Shown here one piece after another: positions 45,072-52,820 of a stretch of 58,868 nucleotides of DNA. The notes below the pieces were generated by a model. The model ran no database searches and was not told where the DNA came from. It saw nothing but the letters and a program-made list of their open reading frames with translations. Source of the stretch: Rathayibacter rhapontici. GTDB taxonomy: Bacteria > Actinomycetota > Actinomycetes > Actinomycetales > Microbacteriaceae. The stretch spans positions 1-58,868 of the forward strand of contig NZ_MUKN01000020.1 in the NCBI RefSeq assembly GCF_001995175.1, given 5' to 3'. The stretch's first letter is position 1, and each line of letters opens with the position of its first letter. The translations under genes and the position numbers were made by a program.

Positions 45072-45848
45072 GTGTCTGCACTCTCCGCGCGCCCCGACGC
45101 CTCCGCTCTCCGCGGGCTCCGTGCGCTCCTGTTCGACCTCGACGGCGTCCTGACGCCGACCGCCGATGTGCACATGCACGCGTGGTCGCGGCTCTTCACG
45201 TCGTACCTCGAGTCGAAGGGGATCGCCGAGGGCTACTCCGACGCCGACTACTTCCGCTCCATCGACGGGCGCCCGCGCTACGACGGCGTCCGCGCACTCC
45301 TCGCCTCCCGCGGCATCGTGCTGCCCGAGGGCGAGCCGTCCGACGACCCCGCGCTCGAGACGGTCTGCGGGCTCGGCAACCGCAAGAACGCGGCGTTCAA
45401 CGCCGTGCTCGAGGCGGAGGGGGTCGCGCCCTACCCCGGCTCGCTCGCGTTCCTCGACGCGGCGATCGCCGCGGGCGTCGAGGTCGCCGTCGTGACCTCC
45501 TCCCGCAACGGCGTGCCCGTGCTCGTCGCCGCCGGGCTCCGCGACCGCTTCGAGGTCGTCGTCGACGGCCTGCTCGCCGCCGAGCGCTCCATCGCGGGCA
45601 AGCCCGCCCCCGACACCTACCTCTACGCCGCCGAGCTGCTCGGACTCACGGCCGCCGAGTGCGCCGTCGTCGAGGACGCGCACTCCGGAGTCGCCGCCGG
45701 CCGCGCGGGCGCCTTCGGGCTCGTCGTGGGAGTCGACCGCGGAGTCGGCGCCGAGGCCCTGCTCGAGCACGGCGCCGACCTCGTCGTGGACGACCTGGCC
45801 GAGCTCCTCCCCTTCCTCCCCGTCTCCACCCCCGAGGACGCCGCATGA
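45072..45848 (+). CDS. pgmB: Beta-phosphoglucomutase family HAD hydrolase
   Basis: A 258-residue HAD-superfamily protein. ALLFDLDGVLTPTA gives motif I (Asp22, Asp24), VVTSSRNG is motif II, AGKPAPDTYLYA has the motif III Lys, and VVEDAHSGVAAG is motif IV. A helical cap (about 38-95) is present. Being immediately upstream of a GH65 phosphorylase (ATGA overlap), it probably converts beta-glucose 1-phosphate to glucose 6-phosphate. GTG 45072 is the start; AGAGG lies ten bases before. The preceding gap has a LacI-type operator. Confidence 0.9.
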   Translation: MSALSARPDASALRGLRALLFDLDGVLTPTADVHMHAWSRLFTSYLESKGIAEGYSDADYFRSIDGRPRYDGVRALLASRGIVLPEGEPSDDPALETVCGLGNRKNAAFNAVLEAEGVAPYPGSLAFLDAAIAAGVEVAVVTSSRNGVPVLVAAGLRDRFEVVVDGLLAAERSIAGKPAPDTYLYAAELLGLTAAECAVVEDAHSGVAAGRAGAFGLVVGVDRGVGAEALLEHGADLVVDDLAELLPFLPVSTPEDAA

Positions 45849-48349
45849 ACCCCATCACCTCCGACCCGCTCGACCGCAACCGCTTCCCGGTCGACGAGTG
45901 GGCCCTGCTCGAGACCGAGTTCGCGAGCGAGCTGCAGGGGCGCACCGAGACGCTCTTCGCGACCGGCAACGGCTACCTCGGCCTCCGCGGCAACGTCGAG
46001 GAGGGTCGCGACGGCTACGCCTACGGCTCCTTCATCAACGGCTTCCACGAGACCTGGCCGATCCGCCACGCGGAGGAGGCGTTCGGCTTCGCCCGCGTCG
46101 GGCAGACCATCGTCAACGTCCCGGACGCGAAGATCATCCGCCTCTACGTCGACGACGAGCCGTTCGTGCTCAGCGAGGCGGACATCCTCTCGTACTCGCG
46201 CCGCCTCGACTTCGCGAACGGCGTGCTGCACCGCGAGCTCGAGTGGCGCACGCCGTCGGGCAAGCGCGTGCTGATCCGCTCGCGCCGCCTCGTGTCCTTC
46301 ACCGACCGTCACCTCGCGATCCTCGACTACGAGGTGGAGCTGCTCGACGGCGACGCGTCGGTGCTCATCTCGAGCCAGATCCTCAACCGCCAGGACGGCG
46401 TGGACGAGTACCACGCTCCCTCGGGCAGCGAGGCGGCGGGCTTCGACCCGCGCAAGGCCGAGTCCTTCGAGGACCGCGTGCTCCAGCCGCGCCTCAAGCG
46501 CGTCAACGGCACCCGCTACCTGCTCGGCTACCGCACCACCAACTCGCAGATGACGATCGCGTGCGGCGCCGAGCACGTCCTCGAGACCGAGAACGAGTGG
46601 GACCAGACCGCTCAGATCGACGACGACCTCGCCAAGCACGTCTACCGCGTGAAGGCGAAGGCGGGCAGCCCGATCCGCCTGGTCAAGACGCTGACGTACC
46701 ACACGTCCCGCGGCGTGCCGGTGCGCGAGCTCGCCGACCGCTGCGACCGCACGCTCGACCGCGCACGCGAGACCCCGGTCGAGGAGCAGTTCGTCAAGCA
46801 GCGCGAGTGGCTCGACGACTTCTGGGCCCGCTCCGACGTGCAGATCGACGGCCAGCCCGCGATCCAGCAGGCCACCCGCTGGAACCTCTTCCAGCTCGCC
46901 CAGTCGACCGCGCGCACCGACGGCGGCGGAGTCGCGGCCAAGGGCGTCTCGGGGTCGGGATACGGCGGCCACTACTTCTGGGACACCGAGGTCTACGTCC
47001 TCCCGTTCCTCAGCTACACCGCGCCGCTCGTCGCGCGGAACGCCCTGCGCTTCCGCCAGAACATGCTCGAGGCGGCGCGCGCCCGTGCCGCCGAGCTCAA
47101 CCAGCGCGGAGCGCTGTTCCCCTGGCGCACCATCAACGGCCAGGAGTCGTCGGCGTACTACGCCGCCGGCACCGCGCAGTACCACATCGACGCCGACATC
47201 TCGTATGCGCTCATGCAGTACGTGGCCGCGACGGGCGACGACGACTTCCTCGCCCGCGGAGCGATCGACATCCTCGTCGAGACCGCGCGCATGTGGGCCG
47301 ACCTGGGCTTCTGGCGCAGCAACGGCGACGACCACTTCCACATCCACGGGGTGACGGGGCCGGACGAGTACACGACCGTCGTCAACGACAACCTCTACAC
47401 GAACGTCATGGCGCGCTCGAACCTCCGTGCCGCGGCGCGCGCGGTCGAGCTGCTGAAGGCGGTCGAGCCCGCCGCGTACGAGCGGATGGCCGTCCGCCTG
47501 ACGCTCGACGAGGACGAGGTCATCGAGTGGGCCCGCGCGGCCGACAAGATGCACATCCCCTTCGACCAGCGCGCCGGCATCCACCCGCAGGACGCCGCGT
47601 TCCTCGAGAAGGAGCTGTGGGACCTCGAGAACACCCCCGCGAGCAAGCGCCCGCTGCTGCTGCACTTCCACCCGCTGGTCATCTACCGCTTCCAGGTGCT
47701 CAAGCAGGCCGACGTCGTGCTGGCGCTGCTCCTGCAGGGCAACGAGTTCACCGCCGAGCAGAAGCGCGCCGACTTCGAGTACTACGACGCGCTCACGACC
47801 GGCGACTCGACCCTCTCGGCGGTCGTGCAGTCGATCATCGCGGCCGAGGTCGGCTACCACGAGCTCTCGAAGCACTACTTCCTGTCGGCTCTCTTCGTCG
47901 ACCTCGCCGACCTGCACCGCAACACCGCCGACGGCATCCACGTCGCCTCGACCGGCGGTGTCTGGAGCGCCCTCGTCTACGGCTTCGGCGGCATGCGCGA
48001 CCACGGCGGGCGGATCACGCTCGACCCGCGCCTGCCCGGCGACTGGGAGCGGTTGACCTTCCGGATCACCCTGCACGGCACCCGCGTGCGCGTCGAGGTC
48101 ACCCAGGACGCGGTGCTGCTCACCGTCGAGACGGGTGACGCCGCGGCGATCACCGTGCGCGACGAGCGCGTGCACGTCGAGGCGGGCAACCCCGTCCGCG
48201 TGGGCCTCGGGCACCAGGGCCCGCGCCTCATCGGCGCGCCGACCACGTCCGACATCGAGGGCACCCGCCGCTCCGACGGCACCGTCATCACCGCCTCCAT
48301 CCCCACGATCTCGATGACCCCGGAGCCCGAGGTCCTCACCGGCCCGTAG
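45845..48349 (+). CDS. Glycoside hydrolase family 65 protein (maltose/kojibiose-type phosphorylase)
   Basis: An 834-residue GH65 inverting disaccharide phosphorylase. The N-terminal beta-sandwich (LFATGNGYLGLRGNVEE, about 37-53) is followed by the (alpha/alpha)6 catalytic barrel: KGVSGSGYGGHYFWDTEVY (366-384), FPWRTINGQES (425-435), and the general acid Glu508 in TGPDEYT. FHPLVIYRFQVLKQADVVLA holds the phosphate-binding region. A C-terminal beta domain closes the protein. It splits maltose or a related alpha-glucoside with phosphate into beta-glucose 1-phosphate and glucose; the exact sugar is not predictable. It overlaps pgmB. Confidence 0.93.
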   Translation: MNPITSDPLDRNRFPVDEWALLETEFASELQGRTETLFATGNGYLGLRGNVEEGRDGYAYGSFINGFHETWPIRHAEEAFGFARVGQTIVNVPDAKIIRLYVDDEPFVLSEADILSYSRRLDFANGVLHRELEWRTPSGKRVLIRSRRLVSFTDRHLAILDYEVELLDGDASVLISSQILNRQDGVDEYHAPSGSEAAGFDPRKAESFEDRVLQPRLKRVNGTRYLLGYRTTNSQMTIACGAEHVLETENEWDQTAQIDDDLAKHVYRVKAKAGSPIRLVKTLTYHTSRGVPVRELADRCDRTLDRARETPVEEQFVKQREWLDDFWARSDVQIDGQPAIQQATRWNLFQLAQSTARTDGGGVAAKGVSGSGYGGHYFWDTEVYVLPFLSYTAPLVARNALRFRQNMLEAARARAAELNQRGALFPWRTINGQESSAYYAAGTAQYHIDADISYALMQYVAATGDDDFLARGAIDILVETARMWADLGFWRSNGDDHFHIHGVTGPDEYTTVVNDNLYTNVMARSNLRAAARAVELLKAVEPAAYERMAVRLTLDEDEVIEWARAADKMHIPFDQRAGIHPQDAAFLEKELWDLENTPASKRPLLLHFHPLVIYRFQVLKQADVVLALLLQGNEFTAEQKRADFEYYDALTTGDSTLSAVVQSIIAAEVGYHELSKHYFLSALFVDLADLHRNTADGIHVASTGGVWSALVYGFGGMRDHGGRITLDPRLPGDWERLTFRITLHGTRVRVEVTQDAVLLTVETGDAAAITVRDERVHVEAGNPVRVGLGHQGPRLIGAPTTSDIEGTRRSDGTVITASIPTISMTPEPEVLTGP

Positions 48350-48390
48350 GCCAGCGCTGAGCGGGCGGCCCGGGCAGCGGGCGCCCGTCC

Positions 48391-48540
48391 TGCTGATCGA
48401 GCAGCCCGCGCAGCGGGCGTCTCGAGATCCCCCGTGTCCAGTGAGGGCGGGTCTCGATACGCCCCTCCGGGGCTACTCGACCAGCGGGGACCGGGTTCCC
48501 CTGCTGATCGAGTAGCCCGCGCAGCGGGCGTATCGAGATC
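48391..48540. repeat. GTCGAGTAG/TATCGAGA intergenic palindromic repeats
   Basis: A complete inverted copy (48391-48485) is followed by a half copy (48502-48540), after the GH65 gene. The arms contain CTGATCGAGTAGCCCGCGCA and GCGGGCGTATCGAGATCC, matching the copies at 2.1, 17.3 and 26.9 kb. Confidence 0.87.
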
Positions 48541-48570
48541 CCCGTCCACCAGCAGTTAAGCCCCCGGAAC

Positions 48571-48612
48571 GACGGAACGGCCGGGCCCCCGAAGGGTCCC
48601 GGCCGTTCCGTC
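48571..48612. terminator. Bidirectional intrinsic terminator
   Basis: A perfect 15-base-pair stem, GACGGAACGGCCGGG (48571-48585) with CCCGGCCGTTCCGTC (48598-48612), lies between the convergent GH65 and purQ genes. Confidence 0.88.
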
Positions 48613-48624
48613 GGAGCTCGAGCG

Positions 48625-49323
48625 CTACGCCGCCGCGACCAGCGCGCGCACCGCGGACGTGAAGAACGTCAGCCCGTCCACGCCCGAGCGCATCGCGGCG
48701 CGGGTGTCGGGGCCGAAGCCGGGCTCGACCGCGTGCTCCGGGTGCGGCATGAGCCCCACCACGTTGCCGCGGGCGTTGCTGATCCCGGCGATGCCGTTCA
48801 TCGAGCCGTTCGGGTTCTCGCCGAGGTAGCGGACGACGACTCGTCCCTCCGCCTCGAGCCGCAGCAGGGTGTCGGCCGACGCGATGTAGCCGCCCTCGCC
48901 GTTCTTCAGCGGGATCGTGATCTCCTGGCCGGGCTCGAAGCCGTTGGTCCAGGCGGTGGCGGTGCTCGCGACCATCAGGCGCTGGTCGCGGCAGACGAAC
49001 GATCCGGCGTCGTTGCGGATGAGGCCGCCGGGCAGCAGGTGCGCCTCGGTCAGCATCTGGAAGCCGTTGCAGATGCCCAGGACCGGCATGCCGGCGTTCG
49101 CCGCGGCGATGACCTCGCGCATGATCGGCGAGTGCGAGGCGATCGCTCCGCAGCGCAGGTAGTCGCCGTAGGAGAAGCCGCCGGGCAGCACGATCGCGTC
49201 GACGCCCTGCAGGTCGTGGTCGCCGTGCCAGAGCGCGACGGGCTCGGCGTCGGCGAAGCGGATCGCGCGCTGCGCGTCGCGGTCGTCGAGCGAGCCGGGG
49301 AAGGTGATGACGCCGATCCGCAT
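48625..49323 (-). CDS. purQ: Phosphoribosylformylglycinamidine synthase subunit PurQ
   Basis: A 232-residue class I glutamine amidotransferase that supplies ammonia to PurL. The nucleophile is Cys85 in LGICNGFQ, and the His-Glu pair is in [10 protein letters not shown] near residue 205. [18 protein letters not shown] is the PurQ signature. Start ATG 49323 is five bases after the purS stop, so the two are one operon. PurL is 14 kb away rather than adjacent. Confidence 0.96.
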   Translation of the reverse strand: MRIGVITFPGSLDDRDAQRAIRFADAEPVALWHGDHDLQGVDAIVLPGGFSYGDYLRCGAIASHSPIMREVIAAANAGMPVLGICNGFQMLTEAHLLPGGLIRNDAGSFVCRDQRLMVASTATAWTNGFEPGQEITIPLKNGEGGYIASADTLLRLEAEGRVVVRYLGENPNGSMNGIAGISNARGNVVGLMPHPEHAVEPGFGPDTRAAMRSGVDGLTFFTSAVRALVAAA

Positions 49324-49328
49324 GTGCT

Positions 49329-49577
49329 TCAGACCTCCGGGTAGTGGATGCCGACGACGTCCTCGATGACCGAGTTCGAGAGCATCTCGTCGGCGATGCG
49401 GGCGATCGAGGCGCGCACCTCGTCGGTGACCTCGTCGACCGTGATCTCGAAGCGCTTGCCGACGCGGACGCCGCTCACCGAGGAGTGGCCGAGGCGCGAG
49501 AGGGCGCCGGCGACGGCCTTCCCCTGGGGGTCGAGCAGCTCTGCCTTGGGCATGACCTCAACGACGATCGTGGGCAT
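49329..49577 (-). CDS. purS: Phosphoribosylformylglycinamidine synthase subunit PurS
   Basis: An 82-residue PurS, the small structural subunit that lets PurQ dock with small-type PurL. The sequence [20 protein letters not shown] then [25 protein letters not shown] is characteristic: the family pattern is VxVxxKxxxxDPQGxAV and VRxGKxxxI. The length is typical. ATG 49577, with GGAGAGACACG upstream. First gene of a purS-purQ operon. Confidence 0.95.
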   Translation of the reverse strand: MPTIVVEVMPKAELLDPQGKAVAGALSRLGHSSVSGVRVGKRFEITVDEVTDEVRASIARIADEMLSNSVIEDVVGIHYPEV

Positions 49578-49659
49578 CGTGTCTCTCCGGAGTGTCGGGG
49601 GAGTGTGCGGGAGTCCGCGCGCCCATGGTACCGCCCGCCGAATCCCGGAGGTGGTGCGC

Positions 49660-50543
49660 TCAGCAACCCGCGGCCGTCACCCGGATCGCGTTCGCCCACG
49701 GGTCCTCGAACCCGAGCGTGCGGCCGTCGTCCTGCGTCGCGATCGACGCGTGGCGCAGCCGCTCCTCGAGCGCGCCGAGGTCGTCGCGCCGGGCACGACG
49801 ATCTCGACCTGCCCGAGTCCGAGGGCGAGCTGCCGCCGTCCGGCGCCGAGCGAGTTCCAGGTGTTCATGGCCATGTGGTGGTGGTAGCCGCCGGCCGAGA
49901 CGAAGAGCGCCTGCCCGCCGTACGCGATCGTGGTCTCGAAGCCGAGGCGGTCGACGTAGAACTCCTTCGCCGTGGCGACGTCGCCGACGCTCAGGTGCAC
50001 GTGCCCGACCGAGGCGCCGCCGAGGCGGGGCTGCGCGATCGACTGCTCGGTGAGGTGCTCCTGGAGGAACGTGTTCGGGTCGAGGAACACGGTGCCCATC
50101 TCGATCCGCCCGTGCGTCCACGACCACTGGGTGCGGTCGCGGTCCCAGTAGAGCTCGACGCCGTTGTGCTCGGGGTCGTCGAAGTAGAAGGCCTTGCTGA
50201 CCAGGTGGTCGGAGCTGCCGGTGAAGGAGCCGGGGTGCCGGGTCGCGACGCTGTAGACGGCTGCGGCGAGCGCCGCCTCCGACTCGAACAGGATCGCGGT
50301 GTGGAAGAGCCCGGCCGCGCGGGGGCCGGCGTGGCGCAGCTCCGGGGCGTGCTGCAGGATCACGGCGGCGACGCCTCCGCGGCCCAGCACGGCGACGGAG
50401 CCGTCCCGCGACAGGACGTCGAGGGTGACGGCGTCGCGGTAGTACGCGACCATCCCGTCGAGGTCGGCGACGCGCAGCGTGACCGCGCCCATCGTCGTGT
50501 CGGGCGCGAGCAGATCGGGGGAGGCGGCGTTCATCGTGTTCAC
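49660..50543 (-). pseudogene. VOC family (extradiol dioxygenase-like) protein, one apparent frameshift
   Basis: Two vicinal-oxygen-chelate modules are seen: MGAVTLRVADLDGMVAYYRD ... HTAILFES ... NGVELYWDR, then VGHVHLSVGDVATAKEFYVD RLGFE ... HHHMAMNTW. Metal-ligand candidates are His and Glu in these segments. The last 45 residues (DDLGALEERLRHASIATQDD ... FEDPWANAIRV) are in another frame. Adding one base at GGCGCGACGACC near 49795 gives 294 residues, like catechol-2,3-dioxygenase-type proteins. The start is GTG 50543 or ATG 50534. Probably a consensus error. Confidence 0.8.
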
Positions 50544-50557
50544 GCTAGACCCAACTC

Positions 50558-50573
50558 AGTTGTAGCCACAACT
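50558..50573. promoter_or_regulatory. Inverted repeat upstream of the VOC gene
   Basis: AGTTGT and ACAACT with a four-base spacer (AGCC) sit 15 bases before the VOC start and about 125 before the divergent protease gene. The size fits a MarR-like operator. No such regulator is adjacent. Confidence 0.45.
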
Positions 50574-50696
50574 ATTTCCTCGGGGCCTGACCGACTTCCA
50601 TAGACGGCTCATCGGATCCGTCCAGCCCGTCCCGACACGACGGACGTGGAATGGAGTCCTGCCGCCGAGAAGGGCGGCCCGGCTGGAGGACGAACC

Positions 50697-51983
50697 ATGG
50701 ACGAGACGCAGGCAGCAGACGGAGCGGAGCGCCGACCCGGCGCCGAGCGGGCACTGGAGCAGGTCGAGGATCGCGCCGCGCTCCGCGTCGACGACCGGCG
50801 CCGTCGGCGCCGCGCACTGATCGCGGGTGGCGCCGGGCTCGCCGTGCTGATCGGCGTCGCGGCGGGCGGAGTCTCGTACGCGGGCACCACCGAGGCCGCG
50901 TCGTCGTCCTCCTCGAGCACCGCGACGATCGTCTACCCGGGCGGCTCGCACGGGTCCTTCGGCGGCGGCTCGATGATCTCCCCGTACGGCAGCGGGTACG
51001 GGTACGGCTCCGGCTCCTCGTCGAGCACGAGCACGAGCACGAGCACCTCGACCGACGCCGTCCCCGCCTCGACCGCGCAGACGACCGGAGTCGTCACGAT
51101 CGTCTCCGACCTGACCTACCAGGGAGCGCGCTCCGCCGGCACCGGCGTGATCCTCACCTCCGACGGCATGATCCTGACCAACAACCACGTGGTCGAGGGC
51201 GCGACGAGCATCGCCGTCACCGTCGAGGCGACCGGCGAGACCTACACCGCCCGCGTCGTGGGCACCGATGCGACGAACGACGTCGCCGTGCTGCAGCTCG
51301 AGGGCGCCGTCGGCCTCACCCCCGCGACGCTCGACACCGACGGCGTCGCGGTCGGCGACTCCGTGACCGCGGTGGGCAACGCCGAGGGCACCGGCGATCT
51401 GGTCGCCGCGGCCAGAACCGTCACCGCGCTCGAGCAGAGCATCACCACGCGGTCCGAGACCGGTGCCGCCGGCGAGACGCTGCAGGGCCTCATCCAGGTC
51501 GACGCCGACATCGTCTCGGGCGACTCGGGCGGACCCCTGGTCGACGCCGCCGGCGCGGTGGTCGGGATCGACACCGCGGCGTCCAGCGGATCCGCGGACA
51601 TCACGGGATTCGCTATCCCGATCGCGACCGCACTCGACATCGTCGCGCAGATCGAGGCGGGCGCCGACACCGCCACCATCGAGATCGGCTACCCGGCGTT
51701 CCTGGGCGTCTCGCTCTCGGGCGCGACCCCGTTCTCGTCCTCGACGGGGGCGGCGGGGGCCGTCATCGGCGGAGTGATCGACGGCACCCCGGCGGCGACG
51801 GCCGGTCTCGCCGCCGGTGACGTTGTCACAGCCGTCGACGGCACTCCGGTCGCCTCGGCCGACGCGCTCTCGGCGGCGCTCGCCGACCGCGAGCCCGGCG
51901 AGTCCGTCACCCTCTCGTGGACGGACGCCTCCGGAGCCGCCCACTCCGCCCCCGTCACCCTCACCGAGGGCCCCGTCGCCTGA
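50697..51983 (+). CDS. HtrA/DegP-like serine protease with PDZ domain
   Basis: A 428-residue membrane-anchored protease. A cytoplasmic Arg-rich N-terminus is followed by one membrane helix (ALIAGGAGLAVLIGVAAGGV, about 40-59), then a long Ser/Thr/Gly linker (66-125) that includes an in-frame GAGCAC microsatellite. The trypsin-like domain has His164 (TNNHVVEG), Asp195 (TNDVAVLQL) and Ser277 (SGDSGGPL). The C-terminal PDZ domain reads TPAATAGLAAGDVVTAVDGT. It works outside the membrane in protein quality control. ATG 50697 follows GGAGGA by seven bases. Confidence 0.92.
   Translation: MDETQAADGAERRPGAERALEQVEDRAALRVDDRRRRRRALIAGGAGLAVLIGVAAGGVSYAGTTEAASSSSSSTATIVYPGGSHGSFGGGSMISPYGSGYGYGSGSSSSTSTSTSTSTDAVPASTAQTTGVVTIVSDLTYQGARSAGTGVILTSDGMILTNNHVVEGATSIAVTVEATGETYTARVVGTDATNDVAVLQLEGAVGLTPATLDTDGVAVGDSVTAVGNAEGTGDLVAAARTVTALEQSITTRSETGAAGETLQGLIQVDADIVSGDSGGPLVDAAGAVVGIDTAASSGSADITGFAIPIATALDIVAQIEAGADTATIEIGYPAFLGVSLSGATPFSSSTGAAGAVIGGVIDGTPAATAGLAAGDVVTAVDGTPVASADALSAALADREPGESVTLSWTDASGAAHSAPVTLTEGPVA
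51023..51046 (+). repeat. Four tandem GAGCAC hexamers in the protease linker
   Basis: A perfect hexanucleotide microsatellite encoding Ser-Thr repeats. Copy-number change would lengthen or shorten the linker without breaking the frame. Confidence 0.8.
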
Positions 51984-52089
51984 CCTCGGGCGGAGTGAAG
52001 CCCCTGTCCGCGCATTCGTCGCCGTCCGCAGTCGGCCGCCCTCTCCACCACCACCCGCCCTCCACCACCACCACCCGCCCACTCCGTCG

Positions 52090-52282
52090 GCACCCGCACG
52101 ATCTGCAGGCACCCGCACGATCTGCAGGCATCCGCACGATCTGCAGGTGTCTGCACGATCTGCAGGTGTCTGCACGATCTGCAGGCACCTGTACGGTCTG
52201 CAGGCGATCCGGACGGGAATGCACTTTCCTTCGCAAGCCGGAGTCGCATGCCCGCCGCCTCCCCTGCAGATCGCACGAGCAC
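52090..52282. repeat. CTGCAG-centred palindromic element with six 19-base leader units
   Basis: Six direct units on GCACGATCTGCAGG (19-base period, about 52098-52212) lead to GCGATCCGG, a core containing GACGGGAATGCACTTTCC, and the inverted end CCCCTGCAGATCGCACGAGC (to 52282). It is a fourth, more diverged copy of the elements at 19.7-20.1 kb. It occupies most of the gap between the protease and furA. Confidence 0.85.
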
Positions 52283-52304
52283 CCTCCCGACTCGCCGCGT
52301 TGTT

Positions 52305-52334
52305 TTGACTCACTCAACACAACTGCGGTAGTGT
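52305..52334 (+). promoter_or_regulatory. furA promoter with overlapping palindrome; probably leaderless
   Basis: A -35 TTGACT (52305-52310) and a -10 TAGTGT (52329-52334) with 18 bases between would start transcription at about 52341, on or next to the GTG start codon at 52342. The -35 is part of the near-palindrome TTGACTCACTCAA, which could be the FurA autoregulatory site. Confidence 0.6.
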
Positions 52335-52341
52335 CACCGGC

Positions 52342-52764
52342 GTGACGACACAGGACGACCGCCTCCGAGCCTCCGGGCTCAAGGCCACCGCCACGCGGCG
52401 CGCCGTCCTGCACGCACTCGAGGAGCACCCGCACTCCGGGGTCGACGAGGTCCTGGCGCGCGTGCGCCTCGAGCTCCCCGACACCTCCGCGCAGGCGGTC
52501 TACGGAGTGCTCTCCGCGTTCACCGACGCCGGTCTCACCCGCCGCATCGAGCCGGAGGGGCACCCCCGCCGCTTCGAGCTGCGGGTGGGCGACAACCACC
52601 ACCACGTCGTCTGCCGCGCGTGCGGCGCCGTGGCCGACGTCGACTGCGTCGTCGGAGCGGCACCGTGCCTGCACCCGTCCACGTCGAGCGGCTTCGCCGT
52701 CGACACGGCCGAGGTCACGTTCTGGGGCACCTGCCCCGACTGCCTTCGGGCGTCCGCGAACTGA
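52342..52764 (+). CDS. furA: Fur family transcriptional regulator (FurA/peroxide-type)
   Basis: A 140-residue Fur protein. The winged helix is [20 protein letters not shown] ... [20 protein letters not shown]. Metal sites follow: HHH at 86-88 and four structural-zinc cysteines, Cys91, Cys94, Cys131 and Cys134. It lies directly upstream of a heme catalase, as mycobacterial FurA lies before katG, and probably represses itself and the catalase until peroxide or iron loss inactivates it. GTG start. The promoter overlaps a TTGACTCACTCAA palindrome. Confidence 0.9.
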   Translation: MTTQDDRLRASGLKATATRRAVLHALEEHPHSGVDEVLARVRLELPDTSAQAVYGVLSAFTDAGLTRRIEPEGHPRRFELRVGDNHHHVVCRACGAVADVDCVVGAAPCLHPSTSSGFAVDTAEVTFWGTCPDCLRASAN

Positions 52765-52820
52765 CCCGACCCCATCACCGCAGTGGTGCGCCGATCGGGC
52801 GCGCCGCCGACAGGAGGAAC

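Noticed and set aside
45623..48214. Long minus-strand frame opposite the GH65 gene
   Set aside because: Val/Arg/Glu/Leu-rich with no domain; its codons mirror the well-supported phosphorylase.
52090..52212. CRISPR array
   Set aside because: Units repeat every 19 bases with no spacers of CRISPR size, and no cas genes are present.
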